Positions 9,432-19,244 of a stretch of DNA of 64,000 nt are shown in pieces (within the stretch, counting starts at the first letter, position 1; each line of letters begins with the position of its first letter). A model generated the notes under the pieces. That model searched no databases and had not been told where the DNA came from. It saw only the letters and a program-made list of their open reading frames with translations. The position numbers and the translations under genes were made by a program. This DNA comes from Bacteroidia bacterium (GTDB taxonomy: Bacteria > Bacteroidota > Bacteroidia > J057). The DNA lies in NCBI GenBank assembly GCA_022760475.1, contig JALEFZ010000035.1, positions 186,001 to 250,000 on the forward strand, given 5' to 3'.

Positions 9432-9468
9432 AAAAAGAGGCTGTTTCATTGCGAGACAGCCTCTTTTT
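9432..9468. terminator. Bidirectional terminator between convergent genes
   Basis: A perfect 13-bp stem, AAAAAGAGGCTGT / ACAGCCTCTTTTT, with an 11-nt loop. A and T runs on both sides allow it to end transcription of the lipoprotein (plus strand) and of the molybdenum hydroxylase operon (minus strand). Confidence 0.9.
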
Positions 9469-9485
9469 CATTTTAAGCCGATAGC

Positions 9486-11636
9486 CTATCCTACCCTACC
9501 TTCCAACTCTACCACACCTGGCTTTTTATCAGCTCCCAAGGGAGTAACCCTCCACCTTTCTCCTGTGGCGGCAAACAGGGCATTGCCTACGGCAGCTGGA
9601 GCAGGATTCAAGGCTGGTTCACCCAAACCGGTTGGATCAAGGGTATTCTTAACGAAATGCACCTCCACATTGGGCACCTCAGGAATTCTGATCAAGCGAT
9701 ACTGATTGAAATTGTTCTGCTCTGGTTTTCCTCCTTTAAAACTAAGGGCTCCAAAGAAAGTATGACCAATTCCATCCAGGATCGAACCCTGAACCTGATT
9801 GATTGCCCCAGTTGGATTTACAACAATCCCGCAGTCTACCGCGGTAACGATTCTTTTGATTTTGGGCTTATCCTCCTCCATCACAAGTTCAGCTACCTGG
9901 GCCACATAAGTACTGTGGGAGAAATAAAGGGCAACTCCCTGGAATACACCTGCAGGAGCTTTTCCATAAGCAGCTTTCTCAGCGGCGAGCTTGAGTACTC
10001 CTATGCACCTTTCGGGATCATATTTGACCTCACCCACCGGATTATTTTTTGCATTCTCCAGCATATCCAGACGGAACTGCAAAGGATCTTTCCCTGCGGC
10101 ATGAGCCACTTCATCAATGAATGACTGTTCTGCAAAGCCCAGGAAGTTGTGGGTTGGCGAACGCCACGCACCTGTTGTAATCTCTGATTTGATGACATGG
10201 CTGTCCAATAGGACGTTACCTACCGCACCTGAAGGAATGTTCAGGTCTCTGGTTACGTGGCCACCATTGACACTGACTCCTCTTTGGTGATAGGCGGTCA
10301 ATTGACCATCTTTATCAAGAGCAGCTCTGAATTTATATTGGAATGCAGGCCTGTAAGTTCCCGCTGTCATGTCATCCTCTCTGGTATAAATGACCTTGAT
10401 GGGTAACTTGAGTTGGTGAGAAATTTCAACAGCATCAGTTACAAAGTCGGCATACAGGCGACGTCCAAAACCTCCACCCATACGGGTCATTTCTACCGTT
10501 ACCTGATCTTCTTTCAGACCTGTGATGGACATTGCCGTTCTCATGGCGCGCTCAGGCGTCTGGGTCGGCCCAACGAGTTTGGCACTATTCTCAGTTACAT
10601 GAGCAAAAAAGTTCATTGGCTCAAGGGTATTGTGAGGCAAGAATGGTGCTTCATAGGAAGCTTCGATAACTTTATCTGCCTGACGGAATGCCCTTTCAGG
10701 ATTGCCATCTTTTCTTCGAACCTCACCTTTTTTACCAAGTAAACGACGCATTTCTGCCACATGCCCTTCCGTACTTTCAGGTTTTGGAGGATTGTTCCAG
10801 GTAACTTTCAAAGCATTTGCAGCCTTGATCACTTCCCAACTTGACTTCCCGACCACGGCAACCTTTTCACCAAATTTAACCACATGCGCTATGCCACTCA
10901 TGGCCTTGGCCGCTGCATCATCTACAGAAGCTAGAGTCGCACCAAATGCAGGGGGATGGATTACCCTGGCATACAACATCCCATCGACCTTATAGTCCAA
11001 CCCAAATAATGGTTTACCCGTCAGGATATTGGCCATCTCAACGTTTTTGACATCGGTGCCTATCAGTTTGAAATCCTTGGGATCTTTCAGTTTTACTTCC
11101 TCAGGTGCCTCTACGCTGGCTGCTGCTTCTAAGAGCTCGCCATAATGCGCTGATTGATTGCTGGCTTTGTGTAGGACTTTTCCGTCTTCAGTTACCAATT
11201 CGGACACGGGCACAGACCACATATTTGCAGCAGCGGATATCAGGGCAAATCTGGCCGTAGCCCCTGCCATTCTCAGGACATTCCATGACCTTTTGATAGA
11301 TTGGCTACCTCCTGCCCACTGGTTTTTGTAGTTCTCCAAATCCAGGGGAGCTTGTACTACTGTTACCATTTCCCAAGGAATGTCAAGCTCTTCAGCTACA
11401 ACCATAGGCATGGAGGTTTTCACCCCTTGCCCAATTTCAGGATTGGGCGATTTGATGGTAACTTCTCCATTGTTGGCAATTTTAAGGAAAGCATTTACGT
11501 CAGTCCAGCTGGTGGCTGCTTCACGCGCTTCTTTTGGATTGGTACAAGAATTCAAAGCAGGAAGTCCAATTACCAGACCACCTCCTGTAAGAGCAGATAT
11601 TTTAAGGAAATTTCTCCTATTCAGCTTGTTGTTCAT
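9486..11636 (-). CDS. Molybdopterin-binding large subunit, IorB/xanthine dehydrogenase family
   Basis: A 716-residue catalytic subunit of a periplasmic molybdenum hydroxylase, which would oxidise an aldehyde or N-heterocycle using water as oxygen donor. The N-terminus has a Tat signal (RRNFLK) followed by a hydrophobic stretch and a Cys in LNSC, so it may be lipid-anchored. Family motifs include [19 protein letters not shown] (about 393-401), and GLGEPALNP near 680, whose Glu matches the catalytic glutamate of xanthine dehydrogenases. The length matches IorB-type single-chain large subunits. Its start overlaps the stop of the 2Fe-2S subunit by 4 bp. The real substrate is unknown. Confidence 0.88.
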   Translation of the reverse strand: MNNKLNRRNFLKISALTGGGLVIGLPALNSCTNPKEAREAATSWTDVNAFLKIANNGEVTIKSPNPEIGQGVKTSMPMVVAEELDIPWEMVTVVQAPLDLENYKNQWAGGSQSIKRSWNVLRMAGATARFALISAAANMWSVPVSELVTEDGKVLHKASNQSAHYGELLEAAASVEAPEEVKLKDPKDFKLIGTDVKNVEMANILTGKPLFGLDYKVDGMLYARVIHPPAFGATLASVDDAAAKAMSGIAHVVKFGEKVAVVGKSSWEVIKAANALKVTWNNPPKPESTEGHVAEMRRLLGKKGEVRRKDGNPERAFRQADKVIEASYEAPFLPHNTLEPMNFFAHVTENSAKLVGPTQTPERAMRTAMSITGLKEDQVTVEMTRMGGGFGRRLYADFVTDAVEISHQLKLPIKVIYTREDDMTAGTYRPAFQYKFRAALDKDGQLTAYHQRGVSVNGGHVTRDLNIPSGAVGNVLLDSHVIKSEITTGAWRSPTHNFLGFAEQSFIDEVAHAAGKDPLQFRLDMLENAKNNPVGEVKYDPERCIGVLKLAAEKAAYGKAPAGVFQGVALYFSHSTYVAQVAELVMEEDKPKIKRIVTAVDCGIVVNPTGAINQVQGSILDGIGHTFFGALSFKGGKPEQNNFNQYRLIRIPEVPNVEVHFVKNTLDPTGLGEPALNPAPAAVGNALFAATGERWRVTPLGADKKPGVVELEGRVG

Positions 11637-12097
11637 GAGTTTTGGATTTTGGCTGCTGTGTGAATGGCTTTACGGATTCGCAGGTAGGATGCACATCTAC
11701 AGAGATTTCCTCCCATGGCAGCATCAATATCGGCATCAGTAGGATTGGGCTTCTTTTTGAGCAGGGCAGCAGCACTCATCATCTGACCGGCCTGGCAGTA
11801 GCCACATTGTGGCACATCAATTTCTTCCCAGGCAATCTGGACAGGATGTTTTCCATCCTTGGACAAGCCCTCGATGGTAATGACTTTCTTGTCTCCAATC
11901 GCAGATACGGGTACAGAACAGGAACGGATGGGATTCCCATCAAGGTGTACAGTACAGGCACCACACTGGGCAATGCCACAGCCAAATTTGGTCCCAACAA
12001 GGTCGAGGTGATCCCTGAGTACCCACAAAAGAGGGGTATCTTCAGCGACATCTACCTCCATTTTCCTTTTGTTGACAGTAAGTGAATAGGTAGGCAT
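11633..12097 (-). CDS. 2Fe-2S subunit of molybdenum hydroxylase (IorA-like)
   Basis: A 154-residue electron-transfer subunit. A plant-type ferredoxin cluster is held by Cys40, Cys45, Cys48 and Cys60 ([10 protein letters not shown] context). A second all-helical 2Fe-2S domain uses Cys98, Cys101, Cys133 and Cys135 (QCGYCQAG and GNLCRC). It has no signal of its own; in this family the small subunit is co-exported with the Tat-bearing large subunit. It passes electrons from the Mo centre to an external acceptor, often a cytochrome that is not encoded here. First gene of the two-gene operon. Confidence 0.92.
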   Translation of the reverse strand: MPTYSLTVNKRKMEVDVAEDTPLLWVLRDHLDLVGTKFGCGIAQCGACTVHLDGNPIRSCSVPVSAIGDKKVITIEGLSKDGKHPVQIAWEEIDVPQCGYCQAGQMMSAAALLKKKPNPTDADIDAAMGGNLCRCASYLRIRKAIHTAAKIQNS

Positions 12098-12308
12098 ATC
12101 TTGTGATTAAGTAGGATAATGTAGTAATCGTAAATTAATGAGCATTATCCAAAAACGGAAGGATAAGGAGGGGCGGACTTGCTAATACAGACTCATTATA
12201 AATAATAGTGGAAGGAAGAAACATGAAGATTCAGTTGCTTTCCGAATGAAAAGAACGCCTCAACTCATCAGTCGCTCGACCATGGAAATGCACCACATTC
12301 TCCAAACG

Positions 12309-12344
12309 AAAAAAAGCGACACAGCATACAAGATCCCATGTCGC
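12309..12344 (-). terminator. Terminator of the T9SS repeat-protein gene
   Basis: Read on the minus strand, GCGACA...TGTCGC is followed by seven T. The stem is 6 bp with a 17-nt loop, placed 24 bp beyond the stop of the minus-strand gene. Confidence 0.6.
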
Positions 12345-12367
12345 CCATAACTTGTGAGAGCTCTTCC

Positions 12368-15300
12368 TTACTCCAAATAAACCTTCCTTACAACAAAGCC
12401 TCTCTTGCTTGCTATCTTAAGAAAATAGACTCCCTTTACCAGGCTCGACAGGTCAAGACCCGAAGAATCCAGTTCTTCTTTGAACAAAGCCTGACCTTGC
12501 GAATTGTAAATTTCTATCCTGGCGGACTCTCCTTCTAAGCCTCTAATGTACAGCAAGCCAGTACTAGGGTTAGGGAATATTCGAATAGACTTCCCAAATT
12601 CATCCTCGACAGAAACAGGTGTCAATAAAATGGTGTTAGTTTGATTTGTCTGAACTGGATTACTGTTATCCATCCTAATGCTGGCCTCATTGGTAATTTC
12701 TGTCCCCGCTAGCAAGTCATCCTTTATCCTTACTTTGAACATAAAATAGCCCTTACTTGCCTCCTTATTTACATTTTCTGGCATCAAATCAATATCAGGG
12801 AAATTCACCTTCAACTCCCTACCACTTAGCCCCCATGAATATGGATGGCTGGAACCGAGCAAAACAATTGAACTTAAATCCAGATTCTGGTCATCCAGGC
12901 TGTCTACTACCAGCAAATTGGCGAGTGTAGAGTCGCCGGTATTTTGAAAATGAATCGTATAGGTCAGTAAATTCGCAGCAGGATCTAATGTATCTCTATC
13001 CACCAACTTTGTCTGTGAGAATTCCGCAGCTCTAATCTTGGCCTGGGTAAAGAATTCGTTGGAGGGAGAAAGGGAGTCATTGCTAGCCAGTCCATCAAAA
13101 GCCCTTATATCTACCAAACTTCCCAAACCAACGCTCCCAGGAAGACTTGCACTTACCCTATAAAGCCTGTTTTCACCTGGCAACAAGGATGAAACATTCC
13201 AGGAAACCATAGAACTTCCGGACTGATAATTACCATTATCACTTGCACTCACGAAATCGACCTTATCATCTAAAGTTAGGTTCAAACTGGTAGAAACAGC
13301 TTCATCGCCCAGATTCGTGATGTGAACATCATAGGTATGTTCTTCCCCTGGACGGATTGCACTATAAGCTACCGAGACGTAGGTATTAACTCCTGGAGCT
13401 TGAAGTTGAAAAGGGAAATCAAAAACGAGGCTATCTTTCTTAGTCAGTTCAAACTGATATTGTGAGCCGCTAAGACAGCTGGCCAGGTCAAAGCCTGAAA
13501 CTCCCGCCAGAGAATGTGTCATGAAATAAGAACCAGGATATTCCAGGAGTCTGTAATTCCCCATGGAATCAAGCTTGATTATTCTTTCATTTTGGTTCAG
13601 ATCCTTCAACACCACCTGACCACTTACAATTTCTTCATTAGATTGGTATTGGCAGTCGCCATTCGCATCAATGTATGCTCGTCCCATAACGAGAGGCAAA
13701 GCCACTCTGGTTTCAGCATAATTTGTAATGATGGGAGCATTGAAATCGAAGAAAATCCCAGCGCGATTGCTGATTATGGTCTCTAAGGGAAGATTAGGCT
13801 GGGCCTGGATGTCAAAAATGATGTACCCCTGACTGCCCTCAGGATCCGACATGGAATCTGGAAGCTGGATTTGCGGAAAGCTAACGATCAACTCAGAGCC
13901 ATCTAACTCCCAGAAATAAGGATGGCTAGCCGAGACAGGCGACAAAGTACTGACATTCAATACTGTGCTATCCAGTGTATCCCGGATTACCACAAATTCT
14001 GCGGGAAAGTTCCCTGTATTTTGGAACCTGACTGTATAAGTCAAAGCTTGTTCATTTGGCAGCAGGACGTCTTCACTTACCAATTTATCATTGGGATCAT
14101 AGGAACCCACAATCAAAATATCTTGCTCAAATAAATTATTGATAGGGACAGAGTCACCAAATGCGGTATCTACAAAGGCCACAACCTCCACGGGGGTATT
14201 GATCAAAGCAGAAGGAGGAATTGAGGCAAGCACTTCAAAATGCCTTGTTTCTCCAGGGAATATATCATCAACATTCCATGAAACTTTCATATTCATTGGA
14301 TCATAGACCCCTCCACTTGTTGTACTAATGAAGCTGGCAAGGCTGTCGTGGATAAACTCAAGGGTAGAAGACACCCTTTCAGTTCCAGCATTTACCACAT
14401 CTATCTCGTAGGTATGGTTGAAGCCAGGGCGAATTGGGAATGCGGTGAGCGATACGCTAAGATCTCTAAGGTTGCCTTGAATTTGATAAGGAAAATCAAC
14501 ACCGCTTGTATCTGCCCCCTGTAAGCTCAATACATGATTGCTTTGAGGAAGGCAATTCACAAGAGAATAGTTAGAATTACCCAACAATGAGTGGGTAAAA
14601 GTATAGCTATCGTTGGCCAAGGAAATGTCGTACAACCCATTGGTATCCAAAGGAACTATAAAAATTTGCCCATTGCTGTTTGATTGGGCTGTAAGGCTTC
14701 CCCTCAACAATTGTTCGCCGACCTGATATGTACAATCAGCATTTCCATCTATAAAAGCCCTACCTGTTACATTTGTAGGGCAGAGAGGATTTCTGATGAT
14801 GGTTGCCATTGTGCTATTCACACAACCTGAGCTATCGCTGACAACCACAGTATATATACCTGAAGAAAGTCCTTGGAGATTTTGGGTACTATCGCCATTT
14901 GACCAGGAAAAGGTCCTGGGTCCCTGGCCCCCACTGACATTCAGGTTAATCGTTGCCGCAGAATCGTTGCAATTGGCGAACGTCTGAGAGCTAGAAAGGC
15001 TAAGTTGCTTGTCAATTACATCATACTGCCTGTTGAAGGTGCAAATACCATCTGAGATGGTAACTGAATAGCTTCCTGCATTAAGGCTATCAATACCAGC
15101 TGTAGTGTCTCCTGTACTCCAGTTGTAGCTTGGTGCCGTAGGAAATCCAGTAACATTAAGGTCAATTGATCCCAAAGGCATGGAATCACAATCCAAATCT
15201 TCCACCACTGCAGAAATATTTACTTGGCTAGATATAGGTGCTTGTAGGCTAATATCCAGGATACTATCACATCCCAATTGTCTATTAGCCACAGTGATTA

Positions 15301-16117
15301 CATAGGATCCACTGGCTAGGCTATCCAGGGATATCAAGGAGTCTGTCAACGCCAGGATATAGTTCCTGCTAAATGAATTAGGGCCAGAGATAGATACCTC
15401 TGCATTGGTACTCCTGCCCGTCCAACTGGGCAAGAAAATATCAATCTCACCATCGTCTCCACATTGCGGATCTACATAGCTTGCGGAAGGATTGGGCCTG
15501 TCAGGAATCAGCACAGAAACCGAGTCTGTATGCTTACAGGTAGAATCGTAATAAGTCGTCAGGCTCAAGAAATAAGGCCCAGGCTGTATCCCCGAACCGA
15601 TATTTCCCAAAGGCAAAAGCGGTCCCTGCAATAAATAGTCAAAATCCGATGCGCTGTATTGGTAGGCAATTTGTCCAGAAGTATCCTTCAAGACGAATTC
15701 ATAATTGTAGAAAGGGCTGCTAAGTGGAGACTGAAATGTAGATGCAAAAGGATTTAGGTCAATGAAACAGCCATTATCACCTACAGGGACAGGGGAATTT
15801 ATGGCAAATTCTATTGGGCCTACGAAGACGTCAATTTGTTTGTCTATGACAACATTGGAAAAGGTAATTCGGGCATAGATGGTATGCTTCCCCTGAGTTA
15901 CATACTGAACTCCAAAAGTGGTATCTCCTGCCGTATACCAAATTCCTTTATCACTCCATTCGATCAAAGTGGGTGTCCCGCCTATGATGTCCAGGTCAGC
16001 AGTGAAGAATCCCCACCAACAGGAAGTTTTTTTATCAACGCTGATGTTGACCGTCTGAGAATAGGAAAGAAGAGAGCATAGAATAATGGAAAACAAAAGT
16101 AGAATTTGCCTTTTCAT
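12368..16117 (-). CDS. Large secreted repeat protein with type IX secretion sorting domain
   Basis: A 1249-residue surface or secreted protein. The chosen start gives a clean signal peptide (MKRQILLLF... to SYSQ); an 18-codon upstream extension in the same frame lacks signal character. Residues about 20-440 hold PKD/SprB-like Ig modules (DLNVTGFPTAPSYNWSTGDT; ASGSYVITV). Two tandem copies of a roughly 380-residue module follow, each opening with GRA(F/Y)IDxNxDCxYQ and containing a DUF11-like piece (LTYT(V/I)xFQNTGD). The last 75 residues form a type A T9SS C-terminal domain (IRIFPNPSTGLLYI, GVYFLKI). It would cross the outer membrane through the T9SS and may act in adhesion or as a matrix protein. 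No catalytic motif was seen. Confidence 0.9.
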   Translation of the reverse strand: MKRQILLLFSIILCSLLSYSQTVNISVDKKTSCWWGFFTADLDIIGGTPTLIEWSDKGIWYTAGDTTFGVQYVTQGKHTIYARITFSNVVIDKQIDVFVGPIEFAINSPVPVGDNGCFIDLNPFASTFQSPLSSPFYNYEFVLKDTSGQIAYQYSASDFDYLLQGPLLPLGNIGSGIQPGPYFLSLTTYYDSTCKHTDSVSVLIPDRPNPSASYVDPQCGDDGEIDIFLPSWTGRSTNAEVSISGPNSFSRNYILALTDSLISLDSLASGSYVITVANRQLGCDSILDISLQAPISSQVNISAVVEDLDCDSMPLGSIDLNVTGFPTAPSYNWSTGDTTAGIDSLNAGSYSVTISDGICTFNRQYDVIDKQLSLSSSQTFANCNDSAATINLNVSGGQGPRTFSWSNGDSTQNLQGLSSGIYTVVVSDSSGCVNSTMATIIRNPLCPTNVTGRAFIDGNADCTYQVGEQLLRGSLTAQSNSNGQIFIVPLDTNGLYDISLANDSYTFTHSLLGNSNYSLVNCLPQSNHVLSLQGADTSGVDFPYQIQGNLRDLSVSLTAFPIRPGFNHTYEIDVVNAGTERVSSTLEFIHDSLASFISTTSGGVYDPMNMKVSWNVDDIFPGETRHFEVLASIPPSALINTPVEVVAFVDTAFGDSVPINNLFEQDILIVGSYDPNDKLVSEDVLLPNEQALTYTVRFQNTGNFPAEFVVIRDTLDSTVLNVSTLSPVSASHPYFWELDGSELIVSFPQIQLPDSMSDPEGSQGYIIFDIQAQPNLPLETIISNRAGIFFDFNAPIITNYAETRVALPLVMGRAYIDANGDCQYQSNEEIVSGQVVLKDLNQNERIIKLDSMGNYRLLEYPGSYFMTHSLAGVSGFDLASCLSGSQYQFELTKKDSLVFDFPFQLQAPGVNTYVSVAYSAIRPGEEHTYDVHITNLGDEAVSTSLNLTLDDKVDFVSASDNGNYQSGSSMVSWNVSSLLPGENRLYRVSASLPGSVGLGSLVDIRAFDGLASNDSLSPSNEFFTQAKIRAAEFSQTKLVDRDTLDPAANLLTYTIHFQNTGDSTLANLLVVDSLDDQNLDLSSIVLLGSSHPYSWGLSGRELKVNFPDIDLMPENVNKEASKGYFMFKVRIKDDLLAGTEITNEASIRMDNSNPVQTNQTNTILLTPVSVEDEFGKSIRIFPNPSTGLLYIRGLEGESARIEIYNSQGQALFKEELDSSGLDLSSLVKGVYFLKIASKRGFVVRKVYLE

Positions 16118-16264
16118 TGGTTGTATGTTTATGTGGATGATTAAATATATGACAATATTGGGTGGGAACAAATCAAAAATTTCATCTCCTAAAACATTTC
16201 TTAGACGGGATTAAGCCATTGTTATCTAAACATATTTCAGCTTAAGAAATAATTAAGAATACAC

Positions 16265-16307
16265 AAAAAAACTGAGATAAAGCCATCAATAGAGGCTTTA
16301 TCTCAGT
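16265..16307 (-). terminator. Terminator after nuoG-like gene
   Basis: A perfect 14-bp stem, ACTGAGATAAAGCC / GGCTTTATCTCAGT, with a 9-nt loop. On the minus strand it is followed by TTTTTTGTGT. It lies 24 bp after the stop codon. Confidence 0.92.
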
Positions 16308-16330
16308 AAATTAAATTTATCAAATGTTGT

Positions 16331-18052
16331 TTATCTCGAACCCCAAGCTGGAGCAAACTCCAACTGCGTACTCTTGAAAGAAGATTTTGGAGCCTTGTAG
16401 GATACCTTGATGTCCTTCAGCACTTCGAACTTCTCTTTTACCTTAGGAAAGATCTCTTTGTGATGCTGGTAATTCATATCCAAGCCCATCTCCTGTGCGA
16501 CCATTGAAATCAAATGCCATCCTGGAAGGGCATCTACGATGTTGTCGAGCTCTCTCCACCTGTCTACAGCGACTGCCGCCTTGTCCAACCTGGACTTAGG
16601 AAGGCGCATCCACTGCTCAGGGGTCATTCTTTTGATTTGCTTTGCCAAAGCAGAAACCTGTGGCACACCTTTATAGTTGATGTAAGTTCCTTCAGCTTCA
16701 ATAGAAAGCGCACCAGCCAGCTGTAAGTCGAAGGCATCGAAACCTTCATGATGATGGAATCCGTGGGTTATCACAGTTTTGCCACTCAACTCATCCTTTA
16801 AGGCTGAAAGCCCATTGCCATTTTCTAAGGAGTAGATCAAATTCGCAGCCTCGATTTTCCCTTTGGCTTCCTCTATACTCAATGCCTTGAATCCTAGCAA
16901 TTCACAAGCACCTGCATTGGGTGTTTTGTCCTCCTGAATCAACCAATCGTCTCCACTACCCTCTACAATGTCTGTAAGGTAATAGACATCGCTCACACCA
17001 ATCTTTTCAGCGAATTCTTTCAAGGCAAAGTTGACTTCCAATGATTCATAAGCAGAACCCATAAGAAGTACATTTTGCCCCTCAGCCTTCAAGAACTCAG
17101 CAGCTTTCTTTACTCCATCCTCAAGGCTTACAGGAATGTCTCCCTTGAGTTTGGCACCAGAAAGCCTGTTTTCATTATAATAATCTACATTCAACCTGTA
17201 AGCATCAGGCATCCAGTAGTCATTGACTTCAGAATTGTGGCGAGGAGTCATTCTCATCACCTTATTGTCGCGAATCCAAACGAATACATTTGTCCCGGTA
17301 CTGTCGTTCATGTCAATCCCAGGGGCATGTGCCATTTCCCAAACCCTTGCCTTAAACCTGTGGGCTTTGCTTGTCAGGGCTCCTACAGGACAGATGTCGA
17401 TGGTATTCATCGAGTAAGCATCGTCAAATGGCTGGCCTGGGAAGGTTGAAGGATAATTCTTTTCCCCACGACCAAAAATGCTCAACTGGTTGGACTTCGA
17501 AATCTCGGAGGTAAACCTTGTACAACGGGTACAGTTGATGCATCTCTCCTGGTCCATCACCACCCTGGGGCCTAGTTCCACCTGCTTTTGCTTGTGCCCT
17601 TTCGCTACTTCAAAACGAGAACCTTCCGGGCCATATTTATATGTCCAGATTTGCAAGGGACACTCACCAGCCTGGTCACAAATTGGACAGTCCAGTGGGT
17701 GATTGATCAACATATATTCTAAAACTCCCTGCTGAGCTTTCTTAATTTCTTCAGATGAACGATGGGTTTTTACAAATAGCCCATCAGACATTGGGTAGTT
17801 ACATGCCGTGGCCGGTTTTCTTCCCCATCGAATGACAGGTTTTCCATCTTCATCAAATTCCCATTCCCCGCTTTCACGGTTGCGCATGTGGTTTCCAGCT
17901 TCTACCAGACACATCCTGCAGTTGGTGGGCACACTCATAGCAGGGTGATAGCAGAAATATGGGATCTCAATGCCATTGTCCAGACACCATTGTAAGAGGG
18001 AAGGCCTGCCTTCAAACTCGTAAGATTTCCCGTCGATGTTTACCGTCGGCAT
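16331..18052 (-). CDS. nuoG: NADH-quinone oxidoreductase subunit G (NuoG-like)
   Basis: A 573-residue iron-sulfur subunit of the complex I peripheral arm, which relays electrons from the NADH-oxidising module towards quinone. Cluster ligands are visible in order: 2Fe-2S at Cys34, Cys45, Cys48, Cys84; the His-ligated 4Fe-4S at His118, Cys122, Cys125, Cys131; and another 4Fe-4S at Cys171, Cys174, Cys177, Cys221. A molybdopterin-oxidoreductase-like domain follows (VWIRDNKVMRMTPR). The C-terminal domain is shorter than in enterobacterial NuoG. No other nuo gene is adjacent: upstream is a promoter-like gap and downstream a strong terminator, so it stands alone. Confidence 0.88.
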   Translation of the reverse strand: MPTVNIDGKSYEFEGRPSLLQWCLDNGIEIPYFCYHPAMSVPTNCRMCLVEAGNHMRNRESGEWEFDEDGKPVIRWGRKPATACNYPMSDGLFVKTHRSSEEIKKAQQGVLEYMLINHPLDCPICDQAGECPLQIWTYKYGPEGSRFEVAKGHKQKQVELGPRVVMDQERCINCTRCTRFTSEISKSNQLSIFGRGEKNYPSTFPGQPFDDAYSMNTIDICPVGALTSKAHRFKARVWEMAHAPGIDMNDSTGTNVFVWIRDNKVMRMTPRHNSEVNDYWMPDAYRLNVDYYNENRLSGAKLKGDIPVSLEDGVKKAAEFLKAEGQNVLLMGSAYESLEVNFALKEFAEKIGVSDVYYLTDIVEGSGDDWLIQEDKTPNAGACELLGFKALSIEEAKGKIEAANLIYSLENGNGLSALKDELSGKTVITHGFHHHEGFDAFDLQLAGALSIEAEGTYINYKGVPQVSALAKQIKRMTPEQWMRLPKSRLDKAAVAVDRWRELDNIVDALPGWHLISMVAQEMGLDMNYQHHKEIFPKVKEKFEVLKDIKVSYKAPKSSFKSTQLEFAPAWGSR

Positions 18053-18263
18053 ATGTTCGTCTTCGTTAAATTCCTAAGAGGTAAAATTTGCCAATAATCG
18101 ATCGCTAAAATAGAAATTCATTTACACTTTTCTAACCAAAATTGGGGTAGAATGAAAAGTAGCTCCCATTTACTCGATTTTACCTTCAATATTGTAGTAG
18201 AAAAACACAAAAACTGCCAAATGGGTTCAGCTTTCGACAGTCATTTACAAATGAGTCAACTAT

Positions 18264-19208
18264 TTAATGTAATCCTTTTTTTCTAAGGTAAGCGATCAAT
18301 TCTGCAGGCCTATCGGTCATGATGGCATTGGCACCATGATCAACGAGCCAGCCCCAAGCAGCATCGGGGCCTTCTACCAGCGCCAGTTCATCCGTATGTC
18401 CAGCACACAACTCATCCCAAAGGGCAATGGCGAGAACAGTAATACCTTGCGCGTTCATATTTTTGATCTCAGCAAAAACCGGGCTTTGATCCGTATCGAA
18501 GAGCATTTCATAGGCTGGCGGATGTAACTCCTCATTGAACTTCCTCAAATATTCTTTCTTATTGGGGGTATCATACCAGATTTTGGGCATGTAAATGATG
18601 GAATCCATTAAAGTCCCATACTTCTCTCTCATGACAGACAGGGAATCATTTCCTTTAAAAATGGCCTGGTCCACTGTTCCTGTTTTTTGCAGAATCTCGT
18701 AGGCTTCCCTAACTGTTTCCCCTTCAGTTTTGTCAAGGTTGACCATGATTTTCCCCTTGGCCAGATTCATGATTTCTTCAAGGGTAGGCACCTGCTGGCG
18801 CGAGTGCCTCACTCCGCAAGCATTTTTCAAACGCAACTTTCGGACTTCTTCAAGGGTCATCTCAGACAAAAGCCCTTTTCCATTGGTTGTACGGTCCACC
18901 GTTTTGTCATGCATTGCGACCAGCTGACCATCCTTGGTGAGGCGTACATCAATCTCTACAATGTCCAGCCCCAATTCAATGCAGCGCTGTACAGCCATCA
19001 GTGAATTTTCAGGAGCATATCTCCAATCCCCACGGTGAGATACCACCATGACATAGTCATCTGAAGGATTTTTCAGCCTTTCGAGGATTTTTGCGGAGCT
19101 ATTTGCCACCACAACTGAGGAAGTGTCAAGCTCTTGGACAGTAGGTGTAGACTGCTTACAACTTGTAATAATCAGGATGCTTAATACCAGCAGGAATATA
19201 TTTTTCAT
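18264..19208 (-). CDS. Glycerophosphodiester phosphodiesterase lipoprotein (second copy)
   Basis: A 314-residue GDPD-family enzyme exported as a lipoprotein (lipobox ITSC, Cys17). GDPD hydrolyses glycerophosphodiesters to sn-glycerol 3-phosphate plus an alcohol. The catalytic and metal-binding signature is intact: SHRGDW, APENSL, VEIDVR, MHDKTVDRTT, followed by LRL and TLEE. It is 37 bp downstream of a paralogous GDPD gene and last in the SusCD-GDPD operon, so it probably acts in the periplasm or at the outer membrane on substrate imported by the SusCD pairs. Confidence 0.92.
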   Translation of the reverse strand: MKNIFLLVLSILIITSCKQSTPTVQELDTSSVVVANSSAKILERLKNPSDDYVMVVSHRGDWRYAPENSLMAVQRCIELGLDIVEIDVRLTKDGQLVAMHDKTVDRTTNGKGLLSEMTLEEVRKLRLKNACGVRHSRQQVPTLEEIMNLAKGKIMVNLDKTEGETVREAYEILQKTGTVDQAIFKGNDSLSVMREKYGTLMDSIIYMPKIWYDTPNKKEYLRKFNEELHPPAYEMLFDTDQSPVFAEIKNMNAQGITVLAIALWDELCAGHTDELALVEGPDAAWGWLVDHGANAIMTDRPAELIAYLRKKGLH

Positions 19209-19244
19209 TGGTTTTGGTTAATTGGATGTGTTGGCAATCATCAA

